A DNA stretch of 64,000 bases, from assembly GCA_002077045.2 (NCBI GenBank), contig KZ111157.1, positions 1-64,000 of the forward strand, read 5' to 3'. Below are positions 1 through 10,109 of this stretch, piece by piece. The notes below the pieces were generated by a model. It was not told the DNA's origin. It made no database searches and saw only the letters and a program-made list of their open reading frames with translations. This DNA is from Rachicladosporium sp. CCFEE 5018. Lineage: Eukaryota; Ascomycota; Dothideomycetes; Cladosporiales; Cladosporiaceae. Made by a program: the position numbers and the translations under genes. Numbering within the stretch: position 1 is the stretch's first letter; each line of letters begins with the position of its first letter.

Positions 1-1321
1 ACCTTGTAGTAGCAGCATGACCTGGCCATGAGCACCTACAGCGGACTATCAGAGATATATTTGAACGTTACGCCCGTTGCTTGCCACTCCAGGCTCACAA
101 GTCAATTAATGAGGCAACGATCACCACCACCTCCGCAATCTCAATGTACTGGGAATAGCACAAACTGTGGTATTGACGTAAGGCATCGGCGGTAGCATAT
201 GCAGATTCCCAAACTTGGTGAGCGGGGCTAGGTTGAGTATGTCGACCTGAGCTTTTGGCTATGCAGAACGCAATACGGGGCCGGTCCTCAGCGTCCTCAT
301 TTGGCGCTCTATGCTGCGCTGGCGGCATTGATGTAGCCAGCAGCGACACCCAATCATCTATTAGCGCTCTACAGTGGGAAGTGTAAGTTGCAGGCGAGAT
401 TGGGATCGATGGGTATGCTTATGGCATTATCTGACCCGCAGCTGTTGTAGGACAGGTTTCGGCAACGCGGCGCCAGTGCAATCTCCAAGCATAAACTAGG
501 CCGTGAAGCTATGATGAGCCTGCTCTGTACCTGCTGATGTGGTCAGGTAGTGTGATCGTGCCGTGTAGAAGATGTTGAATGAGTGACTCCTGTAGAAGCT
601 CCGGCAGTCTTCTCGGCTGTGCAGTATTTGCATATCTACATGGTACATAGTCAGCGTGCTGTTGGTCCGCTGACCTTCCCTCCCTCTTCTCATGAGCCGC
701 AGTACCGTGTCGAAGAGTTCTTCCATCATTCGCCACAGTCTTCAGCCTGCTGCTGAACACGTCCGCCCATGTCGATATCGGCTTCGGCACCAGTACCGGC
801 GACGACGATGATGCCTCGCATGTACCCTCCCATCTCATCCCCATCCAGCAAAAGCCGCCGAAAGATCGACCGCCAGCAAGCGTATTCCCTTTACCCAACC
901 CACCCACAATCACCACTACGCTCCTCAAAATGCTCGCGGACCCCGTTGATCATCGAGACCCTTCTCGCAGCATCGAATAACAAGAAGCGTTGAGCTCAAG
1001 GATGAGGGAACGTAGTGTGTAAGAGCTTCAAACACCTGAGGAGCTGAAGTGTCGATCACCGGCTCCCAGGCCCGGCCACGCGGCCCTGCCATCCGCCAAA
1101 CCCCAGAAAGACACCTGAACTTGCCATGCAGCCCCGGTACGTACCCCGCAGAATCTCCAACGTCACCTCGTTCTCGTCAAGGCGTTTTCCTGTCATCGTA
1201 CCACCCCAGATCATTTGCATAGCCACACCGCACGCGTAACGCATCTGCCGCTTCAGATTGCAAGTTTCCAGAACGCTTCTCGAAGCATCCGTCGCTGCTT
1301 CGCGCCCCGATCTAGCTCAGC
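1..1321. other. Left flank with no convincing gene
   Basis: This stretch lies downstream of the Zn2Cys6 regulator. Only short open frames are present. On the minus strand around 500-970 and 1056-1244 there are short coding-like pieces in different frames, which could be exons of an unrecognised or decayed gene. I cannot join them with credible splice sites or match them to a family, so no gene is called. Confidence 0.4.
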
Positions 1322-3316
1322 CTACGCGCGACCCTGTGATTGTGTCTGCGCCTGGATTTGCAATAGTGCTTGCCGCCTTTCCTCGGCTTCGCGCATTATC
1401 TCCGCGCACAGTCGAATCGATGGGGCGAGGTGCGCCATACGCTCGACTTCGGCCACGACTTCGGCAATGATGACATTCATCTGATGAGCCGGTGGCAACA
1501 ACGCGGCCAGGCTCGAGCTGAGCGTCGCGCCCATGAGGAGTAGGCTTTGCGAAACGATGCTCAGCGCGCCTTGCCAGAGGTATGGTAGGTGACCGTCGTG
1601 ATGTGCCGTGATATACTCCAGTTGGCGAATGCAAGCCTCGAGGCACTTGCGACAGGCGTCTTGTACGCCCAGCTCGGATGCGCAATTTTTATCTGCCAGG
1701 ACGGCGAGGAGGTAGGGACGATAGATGATTGTGCGGCAAGCGAAGTAGCGTAGACGAAGGACTGTCTGTACTTGATTTTGCGCTGGGAGACGTTCCCTCG
1801 GGAACTTGACTGGTGCCGGCAAGCCTTCGTACCATTGCGTGAGTTGGAAGTCCAGCTCCGCACACACCGGGTCGAGCGAGGAAATCGTGACTTTGTTTCG
1901 CTCGGTGTTGTAGATCAAGTGAGATACGCGGTTCAGTAAGCGTCGAAGGGCGATCTCAGCGAGGAAATACCAAAGCTCGTCCGATCCTGGCAATTCCTCC
2001 AGTGAGGCCATGGTACTGTCATATGGGAATGAGCGTGGAAGTCGCATATTTTCCTCCAGTGAGACCACGCCGCTGTGTGGCAAGTCCATCTCGGCCAGCA
2101 AGTCCGACTCAATCATCAGTGTGTTCCAGTAGAGTCGTACTCCAAGCTCTCGTAGCTGTGATGGCACCGAGCTCGAGGAAGAGAGCAAGAGCTGCACCTT
2201 CATGCTCGTATTATGTAGCAGGTTCCATGCCTCCAGCGGTCGTACCAGATATAGTAGATAAGCAGATGCAAGGATGTGACACTGGGTGCTTAGCACGTCA
2301 TTACGTGTCAGGAGACTCGGAAGCAAATTCCATGCAGCCGAGAAGTAAGCCATGCCTGGTGGCACCTGATCCACTGGTAGCCGGGAGATGCTGAGTCCTG
2401 AATGTGCCGCCTGTCCAAGCGCGAGTACGAGCAATACGATGCAGCTGTCCGGCAGACTGCAAAAGCTCGACGCCATGGCGTTGTGATAGTATGCATGCCA
2501 TGTTGCCGGATCCACACAGGCATACCATACATTGACTCTTTCAAAGAACGCCCGTGCATACGCGTGCGCAGCGGAGAAGTCAAGAGAGTATCTCCCAAGC
2601 TCCAGAGGCGGCCTTGCCATCTCCAGCTGCAGGAGAACTTGTGGGTCGCACTGTAGAGAGACGAGCTCCCGTATGATTGGCCACTGCAGCAAGTGCAGAG
2701 CAGGTGTGGTGTGTGCTTTCGGCATTGTTGAGATATTTGCCTGCCAAGTGCCGAGTCCATTGAGAGGAGGCACATTGCCTGGCGCGCTCGTCGTGCTGAC
2801 TCGCTTCAGCACATGTGTGTCATCTGACGCAGTGTTGCTCGTGGCTGGGGAGATTGGTCCAATATGTCGATCCCCTGGGCTGTTCGAGTGGCTTAGTTGT
2901 AACAAGCCTTCGATACGAGCCAGTCGCTCAAGGATGAGCTTGTCGCCAGCATCCAGCTTGATCCCTGGTTCGCGGTACACGCAATCAGCGTGCAGCTCGG
3001 TACAAAGTCGACACTTTGGACGAGCGCCATCGCATCGTAACTTCCTGCTTCGACAGATCTCACAGGCAATTGTGGCTCGACGGCGCGGATAGTCGAGCGG
3101 GTCGGCCGGGAAGCGTAGTCCTTTCAGTTCCATCGAGTCGCTCATCTTTGATTCGTTACCAGAATGCACATCATCAATACTGTCAGCCCTCTGAGATGGT
3201 GCTGCAGGAGGAGGTTTCTCATAGGAAGAGCGAGATCTTTTCAAGCCGGGACGGTTGGCAGCAGGCGCTTCGCCATGTCCGTTAGCACGGCTGTCATCGG
3301 ACAGAGGTCCTTCCAT
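1322..3316 (-). CDS. Zn2Cys6 fungal transcription factor
   Basis: A 664-residue uninterrupted frame starting at an ATG. The six-cysteine binuclear zinc cluster is at residues 85, 88, 95, 102, 105 and 112, with the usual basic stretch between the second and third cysteines (RSRKLRC). A short linker and a dimerisation-like helix (ILERLARIEGLL) follow, and the remaining roughly 450 residues resemble the fungal-specific regulatory (middle homology) region. It should be a nuclear, sequence-specific DNA-binding regulator; the target pathway cannot be read from the sequence. It is divergent from DBP3, sharing a 935-bp intergenic region. Only the first 29 codons of the second copy are present (26801-26888). 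I cannot assign an orthologue. Confidence 0.88.
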   Translation of the reverse strand: MEGPLSDDSRANGHGEAPAANRPGLKRSRSSYEKPPPAAPSQRADSIDDVHSGNESKMSDSMELKGLRFPADPLDYPRRRATIACEICRSRKLRCDGARPKCRLCTELHADCVYREPGIKLDAGDKLILERLARIEGLLQLSHSNSPGDRHIGPISPATSNTASDDTHVLKRVSTTSAPGNVPPLNGLGTWQANISTMPKAHTTPALHLLQWPIIRELVSLQCDPQVLLQLEMARPPLELGRYSLDFSAAHAYARAFFERVNVWYACVDPATWHAYYHNAMASSFCSLPDSCIVLLVLALGQAAHSGLSISRLPVDQVPPGMAYFSAAWNLLPSLLTRNDVLSTQCHILASAYLLYLVRPLEAWNLLHNTSMKVQLLLSSSSSVPSQLRELGVRLYWNTLMIESDLLAEMDLPHSGVVSLEENMRLPRSFPYDSTMASLEELPGSDELWYFLAEIALRRLLNRVSHLIYNTERNKVTISSLDPVCAELDFQLTQWYEGLPAPVKFPRERLPAQNQVQTVLRLRYFACRTIIYRPYLLAVLADKNCASELGVQDACRKCLEACIRQLEYITAHHDGHLPYLWQGALSIVSQSLLLMGATLSSSLAALLPPAHQMNVIIAEVVAEVERMAHLAPSIRLCAEIMREAEERRQALLQIQAQTQSQGRA

Positions 3317-4251
3317 GGCTGCAGATGCAAGTACGCAGGCGGGCTCGGAGCGTGCAAACTGAGTTGACCAGAAACGGACAGGCTGAGCGGGCTATATGCT
3401 CACGAACCAAAGTACCTCAACACAAAAGTAGGTGGGTTGGGCAGCAGCTCTAGAAGCGTCCGGGTGTGAGCCGGTTTATGGTGTCAGACCGGCGACAGGC
3501 ACAAGATCTACCGGTTGACTGCCACGGGCCCGAGAGATGCAGACATAGATGAAGTGGCGCACTTCGACGCTTACAAGGTGGCCATGTGCGTCCGCACTCG
3601 GGTAGCCTTGACGAAACAGCGATCGCCGGCGGCAGCAGTGCTAGCTAGAGAGTCGGCTGAATCCGGCTGAGCAGCTTGATGGGTGGAAGATAGCAGAGCG
3701 CAGCCAGAAACGAGAGCCTGCGTCAGATGCTGCACTCCAAGAGGCCAACAATGTTTTACAGTCTCAGGAGTGCATGGCAAGTGTGTCTTGAATGCGCCGA
3801 TCCGGGTGATGGATGGCTAATGTGCTCGGCTCTCTCCCGAATCGCGGGTGAGAGGCACACGATTGACAGAAGACGCGGGCCACTCGAGAGCATTGGGCAG
3901 TCGATAATGCTAGTATGGACGAAGCTGCCGTAACGAATCGTCGTAGATGCTGTCTATGAGAGCGACTGAATAGCATAGCCCTCGCGTCGACAGCTTCGGT
4001 CAGTACCTGCACTTGCACTGCGGTACATGATAGCACCTTCCTTCAGTGTCCATTTCTGAGCAGTCCGCTTATTATGTCACTCGCGTGAGAGCTGATTCCG
4101 CGCACGTTTCGCTAGCGGTGGCTTGACATGTGGCTGTGGAACATCGAGAAAATTAATCAAGATCAGCGCTCGGTCACACCGGAAGCGCATTCCTGATCTG
4201 TCTATTGTGGTATTGTTCCTCGCGAACACAGGGTCGTGTATAACTCCCGAG
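3317..4251. promoter_or_regulatory. Divergent intergenic region, Zn2Cys6 factor / DBP3
   Basis: A 935-bp region between two divergent start codons, so it should hold both promoters and 5' leaders. The counterpart in copy 2 (26889-27823) has exactly the same length. The part next to the regulator is almost identical between copies; the middle carries scattered substitutions. I see no clear TATA box or gene. Confidence 0.6.
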
Positions 4252-6080
4252 ATGGCCAAGCGATTGAACGAGGAAGTCGCGGACCCGGAGGTCGCCCGCG
4301 CAGCCAAGAAAGCTCGCAAAGAGAAGAAACTTGCAGCGATCGCAAAACCTGCAAGTCCGGCAGTGGCTGTAGCGATCGAGGTAGATGCCGGAGCAGAGGC
4401 GAAGGCATCGAAAGAAGAACGAAGAGCTGCCAAGAAAGCAAAGAATGCAGCGGCAAATGCTGTAGATACGCCTGCGCCAGCAGAAGTCACAACACCAGAC
4501 GATGATGCCGCGAAAGCAGCGCGGAAAGCAGCGAGACGGGCAGAGAAAGCGGCGAAGAAGGCTTCTGATGGAACAAGTGACCATAAGTCTGAAAATGGCA
4601 TTGCTGAGAAGACCAAAGCCAAGAGCGACGCAAGTAATGGTGGCAAGACCATGGCGGCTGCGAATGGCTACACCGAAGATCCAGCATTGTCTGCGCTGCC
4701 ACAATCCGAGATCGACTCCTTCCTCGCTGAGAAGTTCATCTCGGTGGACACAAACACGCCATTACGTCCAATCACCCACTTCAAGTACCTGCCTGTGACG
4801 GACGAAGCGCAAAAGGCACCCTTCAAGACTTTTACTTCGCCTACGCCCATCCAAGCTGCTGCATGGCCATATATGTTCGCAGGCAGAGACGTCATTGGGG
4901 TAGCAGAGACCGGATCTGGCAAGACGCTTGCGTTCGGCGTGCCATGCGTGTCTCGATTAAGCCAGCAATCGGCTTCGGAACGCAAGAAGATCAAGGCGTG
5001 TATGGTGAGTCCGACGCGCGAACTAGCACTCCAGATTCACGAGGAGCTTAAGAAGCTTGCATCGCCGTATGGACTAAAGATCACCGTCGTGTACGGAGGC
5101 GTGCCGAAGGACGCCCAGCGAGAGACACTCAAAGGCTCGAACATCATCGTGGCGACACCTGGTCGGCTCAATGATTACATTCAAGAAGGCTCGATTGACT
5201 TGTCGAATGTCGAGTATCTCGTCTTGGACGAGGCAGATCGCATGCTTGACAAGGGTTTCGAGCAGGAAATTCGCAAGATCATCTCTACTACACCTACCAC
5301 AGGCCGACAGACGCAGATGTTCACCGCCACATGGCCGCCATCTGTTCGTGACCTTGCTCAAACTTTCATGTCGAACCCTGTCAAAGTCACGATCGGCGAC
5401 AATCCGACAGGCGAGCTCCGCGCCAACAACCGTATCACCCAAGAGATCGAGGTCATGGAGCAACATGACAAGCAGAATCGCCTGATACAGCTCCTGAAGC
5501 AATATCAGTCTGGCAAGAACAAGATGGACCGCATACTAGTCTTCTGCTTGTACAAGAAAGAAGCGACCCGGATCGAGGAGTTCATCTCACGCAAGGGCTT
5601 CTCTGTAGGCGGCATTCACGGCGATCTGAGCCAGTCGCAGCGCACAACGTCGCTTGAGGCTTTCAAGAAGGGAGATGTGCCCATACTTGTCGCTACTGAT
5701 GTCGCCGCTCGAGGTCTGGACATCCCGGCGGTGAAGCTTGTGATCAACGTCACGTTTCCGTTGACTGCGGAGGACTATGTGCATCGTATTGGCCGGTAAA
5801 TGATACCCACTTGCGCTACGCTGTTGACGAACGCTCACTAACATCAATTCGCAGGACCGGACGCGCTGGCCAAGATGGTCGGGCTATCACCTTTTTCACC
5901 GATGCTGAGAAGGGCCTCGCAGGCGCGCTGATCAACGTTTTAAAAGCTGCCTACCAGCCAGTGCCCGAAGAGCTGATGAAGTTCGGCACAACAGTGAAGA
6001 AGAAGGGGCATGATGCCTATGGCGCATTCTACAAAGACACTGATGGGATGAAGACGGCGACGAAGATCACTTTCGATTAG
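4252..6080 (+). CDS. DBP3: DEAD-box RNA helicase Dbp3
   Basis: Two exons, 4252-5795 and 5855-6080, give 589 residues. The 59-nt intron has GTAAAT, a CTAAC branch site and GCAG. The protein has a lysine/alanine-rich N-terminal region (about residues 1-140) as in nucleolar helicases, a Q motif (FTSPTPIQ), Walker A AETGSGKT (218-225), PTRELALQ, DEAD (326-329), TATW in place of SAT, and HRIGRTGRAG split by the intron. The ending FGTTVKKK...TKITFD is typical of Dbp3, which works in ribosomal RNA processing for the 60S subunit. The ATG at 4252 is preferred over an upstream in-frame one because the two copies diverge in reading sense just before it. Confidence 0.93.
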
Positions 6081-6366
6081 ATAGATACACTGTAGATCAT
6101 ATAGAGGGATGGAAGCAAATTCATGGACTTGTCACCGCTGGATCCCGCCTCGTATCTCCAAGACATGCAGATGTCGACTCGGTACCTTGAATTCTGACGG
6201 TTTATCACGCTTCACTGTCGTGCGTTCGCATTCACTCTTGCTTCTTGACATGACCTTGGTCGAACGTCAAACACATTCCGTACCTACTCAGGTGTGAACC
6301 TCAATTGTGACTTCCCATTCATATCACAACAACAACTGTGGGATCAGTCCGCAAATCATAGCAGAG

Positions 6367-6673
6367 ATGTGTCACGGCGTGAAATGCAGTACATGCAGTG
6401 CGTCTCGAATCTCGTCCTTGCCTGATGGTGGCCATTATCGTGAGGCACTTGCTGATCGGACTCCTAGACAAGGTCACCTGGGTCGGCTGCGGCCAGCACG
6501 TCCCTGGCGTCCTCGACAGTGTACCTGAAGCTGAGCGCTGCTCATGTGAGCCTCAGATCGAGAGGTCAGGCAAGATGTACCCGCCTGCTGGATCGATCTT
6601 GGGTGGACTTTGGGGTATGCTAGGTATGGGTGGCGGGAAGAAGGGCGAAGAGAAGGGCAAGGAGGAGTTGTAA
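6367..6673 (+). CDS. Small conserved Cys-rich protein (78 aa)
   Basis: Two exons, 6367-6397 and 6468-6673, give 78 residues. The 70-nt intron (GTGCGT, CTGAT branch, CTAG) interrupts the codon after CSTC, and the same intron position is used in copy 2. The product has closely spaced cysteines and a histidine (MCHGVKCSTC, WVGCGQH, CSCE) that could bind a metal such as zinc, then a glycine-rich, lysine-rich tail. Short proteins with a CxxCxKxxWxGCGxHV pattern are, as far as I know, widespread and uncharacterised. No targeting signal is evident. Function unknown. Confidence 0.75.
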
Positions 6674-6983
6674 GCTGCAGAGTTAATATCGCCCTATCGA
6701 CTGCCTGCATCCTCTCCAGACCAGGAGAGGAGCCCAGGCATCACTTTCGTACTCGCAGTTCATCGAAACAAACTTCGGTGCAATGGAGCGCAAGCGGGGC
6801 ACGGTGATGAGCTCCAGTCCTCCAGCAGATCGCCACTGCAGCTTACAGATCAAGTAGCAGGTAGGTAGGTGATCATAGGGCGAGTCGCCTTGTCAAGTAG
6901 CTAAGCGAATAAACCACATCCTCACCAGACACTTCGCCACTCACCAACAACCCTATTTACTCAAGATCCATCCCCAAGCAACA
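6674..6983. other. Intergenic, small protein to thioredoxin
   Basis: 310 bp without a gene. It holds the 3' end of the small Cys-rich gene and the promoter of the thioredoxin. A short run of GTAG repeats occurs near 6858-6872. Nothing else recognised. Confidence 0.5.
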
Positions 6984-7310
6984 ATGGAATCCCTAACCTC
7001 CCTCCCCGCCTACCTCAAAGCCTCCAACGCCCCCGGTCTCGCAGTCCTCGAAGCAACAGCAACCTGGTGCAGCCAATGCAAAGCCATCGCCCCCTTCGTC
7101 ACGCAGCTACAGTCCAAATACCCCGAAGCTAGGTTCTACAATTACGACACCGATACCACACCAGACATCGCCCAAGAACTAGGAGCAAATGCCATGCCGA
7201 CGTTTCATGTGTTCAAGGATGGGGATCTTGTGGGGAGTGTAACTGGGGCGAAGGGGGCGGAGTTGGAGAAGTTGGTGAGGGGGAGCTATGAGGGGAGGGT
7301 GGAGGAGTGA
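6984..7310 (+). CDS. Thioredoxin-like protein, WCSQC active site
   Basis: A 108-residue single-exon protein of normal thioredoxin length. The strand-helix motif ATWCSQCKAIAPF holds two redox cysteines, but the residues between them are Ser-Gln instead of the usual Gly-Pro. The cis-proline loop (AMPTFHVF) and the final KDGDLVGSVTGA turn are present. It probably acts as a cytosolic disulfide reductase or a specialised oxidoreductase; the dipeptide change is expected to alter redox potential. It lies tail to tail with 6-phosphogluconate dehydrogenase, an NADPH producer. There is no signal peptide. Confidence 0.88.
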   Translation: MESLTSLPAYLKASNAPGLAVLEATATWCSQCKAIAPFVTQLQSKYPEARFYNYDTDTTPDIAQELGANAMPTFHVFKDGDLVGSVTGAKGAELEKLVRGSYEGRVEE

Positions 7311-7523
7311 TTGACCTGGAATTGAGGGCTTGTGGGTCTAGTGGCGTTCTGGTAGTAAGAACTGGAAATGATGAAGGGCAAGATGGTTTTCAACATATGT
7401 AACAGCCCAGTCTATACCCATTGCCTCAACTTGACCCCCTCACTGCTCCTCTCTTCTTCTCCTACTACCTGCTCAGTTCACTTGATCATGCAGCGTCTCC
7501 GACGCAGACGTGGTTCAGTCAAT

Positions 7524-9521
7524 CTAAGCAGTGTACGTTGAGGCGGAAACGTTGCCACCACGTCCAGTCCAGTTGACGTGGATGTCCTTGCCCTCAGGGT
7601 ACTTCTCGTTGGCGTACTTGGGCTTGATGCGGAACGTGTGCGCACCGAAGTAATCTCTCTGCGCTTGCAGCAAGTTGGCGGGAAGATCCTCGGTCCTGTA
7701 GCCATCGAAGAACGACAAGGCAGTGCTGAACGCAGGCGTGGGGATACCCCAAAGCGCACCCTTGGAGACGATGTCGCGCCAGCCGGCCTGCGCCTCGTGG
7801 ATAGCCTTGTTGAAGAAGTCGTCGAAGAGCAGGTTCTCGAGGTCGGGGTTGGAGCGGAAGGCCTTGGTGATGTCCTTGAGGAAGACGGAGCGGATGATGC
7901 AGCCACCGCGCCACATAAGGGCGATTTCGGGCTTTTGGAGCTTCCAGCTGTACTCCTTGGCGGCCTGTATTGTGTGTTAGTGTTCGGGTTTCATTTTCAT
8001 GAGCTTGATCGACACTTACAGCCTGCATGAGCATGAAGCCCTGTGCGTACGAAATGATCTTCGAAGCGTACAGTGCATCGCGGAGGTTGTCAAGAACCTC
8101 CTTCTTGTTGCCAGTGAAGTTGGGCTTCGGGCCTTCCAGCTTCTTGCTGGCACGCACACGCTCGGCCTTAAGCGAAGACAAGCAGCGAGCGAATACAGCC
8201 TCACCGATTAGAGTCACGGGCATGCCCATGTCGAGTGCGTTGATGGCAGTCCACTTTCCAGTACCCTTCTGGCCTGCAGCGTCCATGATCTTCTCAAGAA
8301 GTGGCTCACCATCATCGTCGTTAAAGTACATGATGTCGCGGGTGATCTCGATGAGGAATGAGTCGAGCACACCCTTGTTCCACTCTGCGAAGGTGTCACC
8401 CATCTCCTTTCCGCTCATGCCGAGACCGCGCTTCATGATGTCGTATGCCTGATCCGAGTGTCAGTACTCGCACAACGCATTCGAGTGATGCTTCCGTCCA
8501 CACATACCTCTGAGATCAGCTGCATGTCACCGTACTCAATACCGTTGTGTACCATCTTGACGTAGTGTCCGGCACCATCGTCACCGACCCACTGACAGCA
8601 GGCCTCGCCATCAGACTTCGCGGAGATGCCCTGAAGCACATCCTTGATGTATGGCCACGCCTCCTCGTTTCCACCGGGCATGATCGAGGGACCGTATCGT
8701 GCACCCTCCTCGCCACCAGAGACACCGGAACCGACGAATCGGATGCCCTTCTCTTTGAGGTACTTCGTCCGGCGGTTGGTATCGGGGTAATGCGAGTTGC
8801 CACCATCGATAATGATGTCGCCCTTCTCGCAGAACGGTAGGAGTGTCTCAATGAAGTCGTCCACTGGCTTGCCAGCCATGACAAGCAACATCATGCGGCG
8901 GGGAGTCTTGAGCTTCTTGACAAACTCCTCGATGCTGTGTGCGCCGACGATGCTCTTGCCCTTTGCCTCGTTCTCAAGGAAACGGTCCACCTTGGCGACA
9001 GTTCGGTTGAAAGCCACGACGGTGAAGCCATGGTCGGCGGCGTTGAGGATCAAGTTCTGACCCATGACCGCGAGGCCAATGAGACCGAAGTCTCCGCTGT
9101 AGAGCCATATTCGTTAGCATTGCGCAACATGAATGGCAGAAAGCATTGCGATGCCCAGTGCTCGACGGAGGCTGATGCTCCAGGAAAGCGCCTGTTGCAC
9201 CGCCTCACTCGCACTCGACAGGACACTGACGCTGAAGCGAGAGCATTGAGAGTGACCGTAGTCGACCATTGCCTCATTCCCTCGCAAGACTGCCTCTAAT
9301 TTATGGCCTACTGCAGGAACAAGGGCAAAAACTTACACAGCTTCGACGTCACCCATATTAGCGATATTCTCTTTGACAAGTTGATCCTTAAGTCCAGTCA
9401 ATCGTCGTTGCGCAGTATTGCTCTTGCTAGTAGCGAAGTTCGTAGAGTCGTCCAGCTTATCACGAGCAACAGATGTAGCAGTGGAAAGTTTGGTAGATGC
9501 AAGTGTTGAGGAGCGTTTCAT
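7524..9521 (-). CDS. GND1: 6-phosphogluconate dehydrogenase (decarboxylating)
   Basis: Four exons on the minus strand: 9337-9521 (or to 9356), 8508-9096, 8020-8448 and 7524-7964. The core shows the NADP-binding motif GLIGLAVMGQN, IDGGNSHYPDT, SGVSGGEEGARYGPSIMPGG and a C-terminal FFDGYR...IHVNWTGRGG, all diagnostic. It catalyses oxidation of 6-phosphogluconate to ribulose 5-phosphate, making NADPH in the oxidative pentose phosphate pathway. Starting at the ATG at 9356 gives 492 residues, the usual length. An in-frame upstream ATG at 9521 adds 55 residues rich in Ser, Thr, Lys and Arg. The upstream ATG has poor context (T at -3), the inner one good context (A at -3, G at +4), so both may be used. 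Confidence 0.93.
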
Positions 9522-10109
9522 CGAACGGAACTTCTTCTCTAGTGGGGCTTTTTGGTGGGGGCGGATGAAAGCGCGTTGTGAGATAATGCTGACAGATCTA
9601 TGCACCCGGGTGACTCTCTGCGCTGTGCTGCGCTGGAGTGTGAGGAGCCGGATCGTGGCGGGTAGGGGGGAGTGTCTGGTATTCACGGAAAGCTGATGGT
9701 AATGACTATTACATTGGAAGCATTGCTACTGTGAGAGGGAACTTCGGCTGTGTGGTTTTGCTTCGATGACATGTTGCTGAGCCGGCGGAACTCGATTACC
9801 GAAGGACGGCTCGATACATGAACTCGCTACGGAGGCGTTCTGTCTGCCACGACGAGATGAAGACAAGCCCTGATCAACCTCTGAGTTCGCCATAACCCTT
9901 AGAAACTTCGCAGATCGGTAGAACGGCCTTCAGTTATCCTTTGCATCGCGACATTCTGTGCCTCCAATTCGCGCATCTCTCCCCATCGCTTTCTCAAGTG
10001 GACACTTCTTCATATCCAGCATCCCCTCGCTTCATCGCGCCTAAATTCAGAAGCCGAAGAGCGATGACAGCGACGCCTGACTCGCGCCAATGATTCAATC
10101 ACTTTGGCA
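9522..10109. promoter_or_regulatory. Intergenic upstream of GND1
   Basis: 588 bp between the first GND1 ATG and the ISC1 stop codon; it should hold the GND1 promoter and 5' leader and the ISC1 3' end. The frame of the GND1 N-terminal extension stays open to about 9686 but with no ATG beyond 9521. No gene recognised. Confidence 0.5.

Noticed and set aside
4123..4251. Upstream start for DBP3, 43 codons earlier
   Set aside because: The reading diverges between the two copies just before the inner ATG and the extra peptide is not helicase-like; it is treated as leader.
9522..9686. Arginine-rich frame extending the GND1 N-terminus to about 117 residues, looking like a mitochondrial presequence
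   Set aside because: There is no ATG in this part in either copy (the frame begins at GTG), so only the 55 residues from 9521 were considered.
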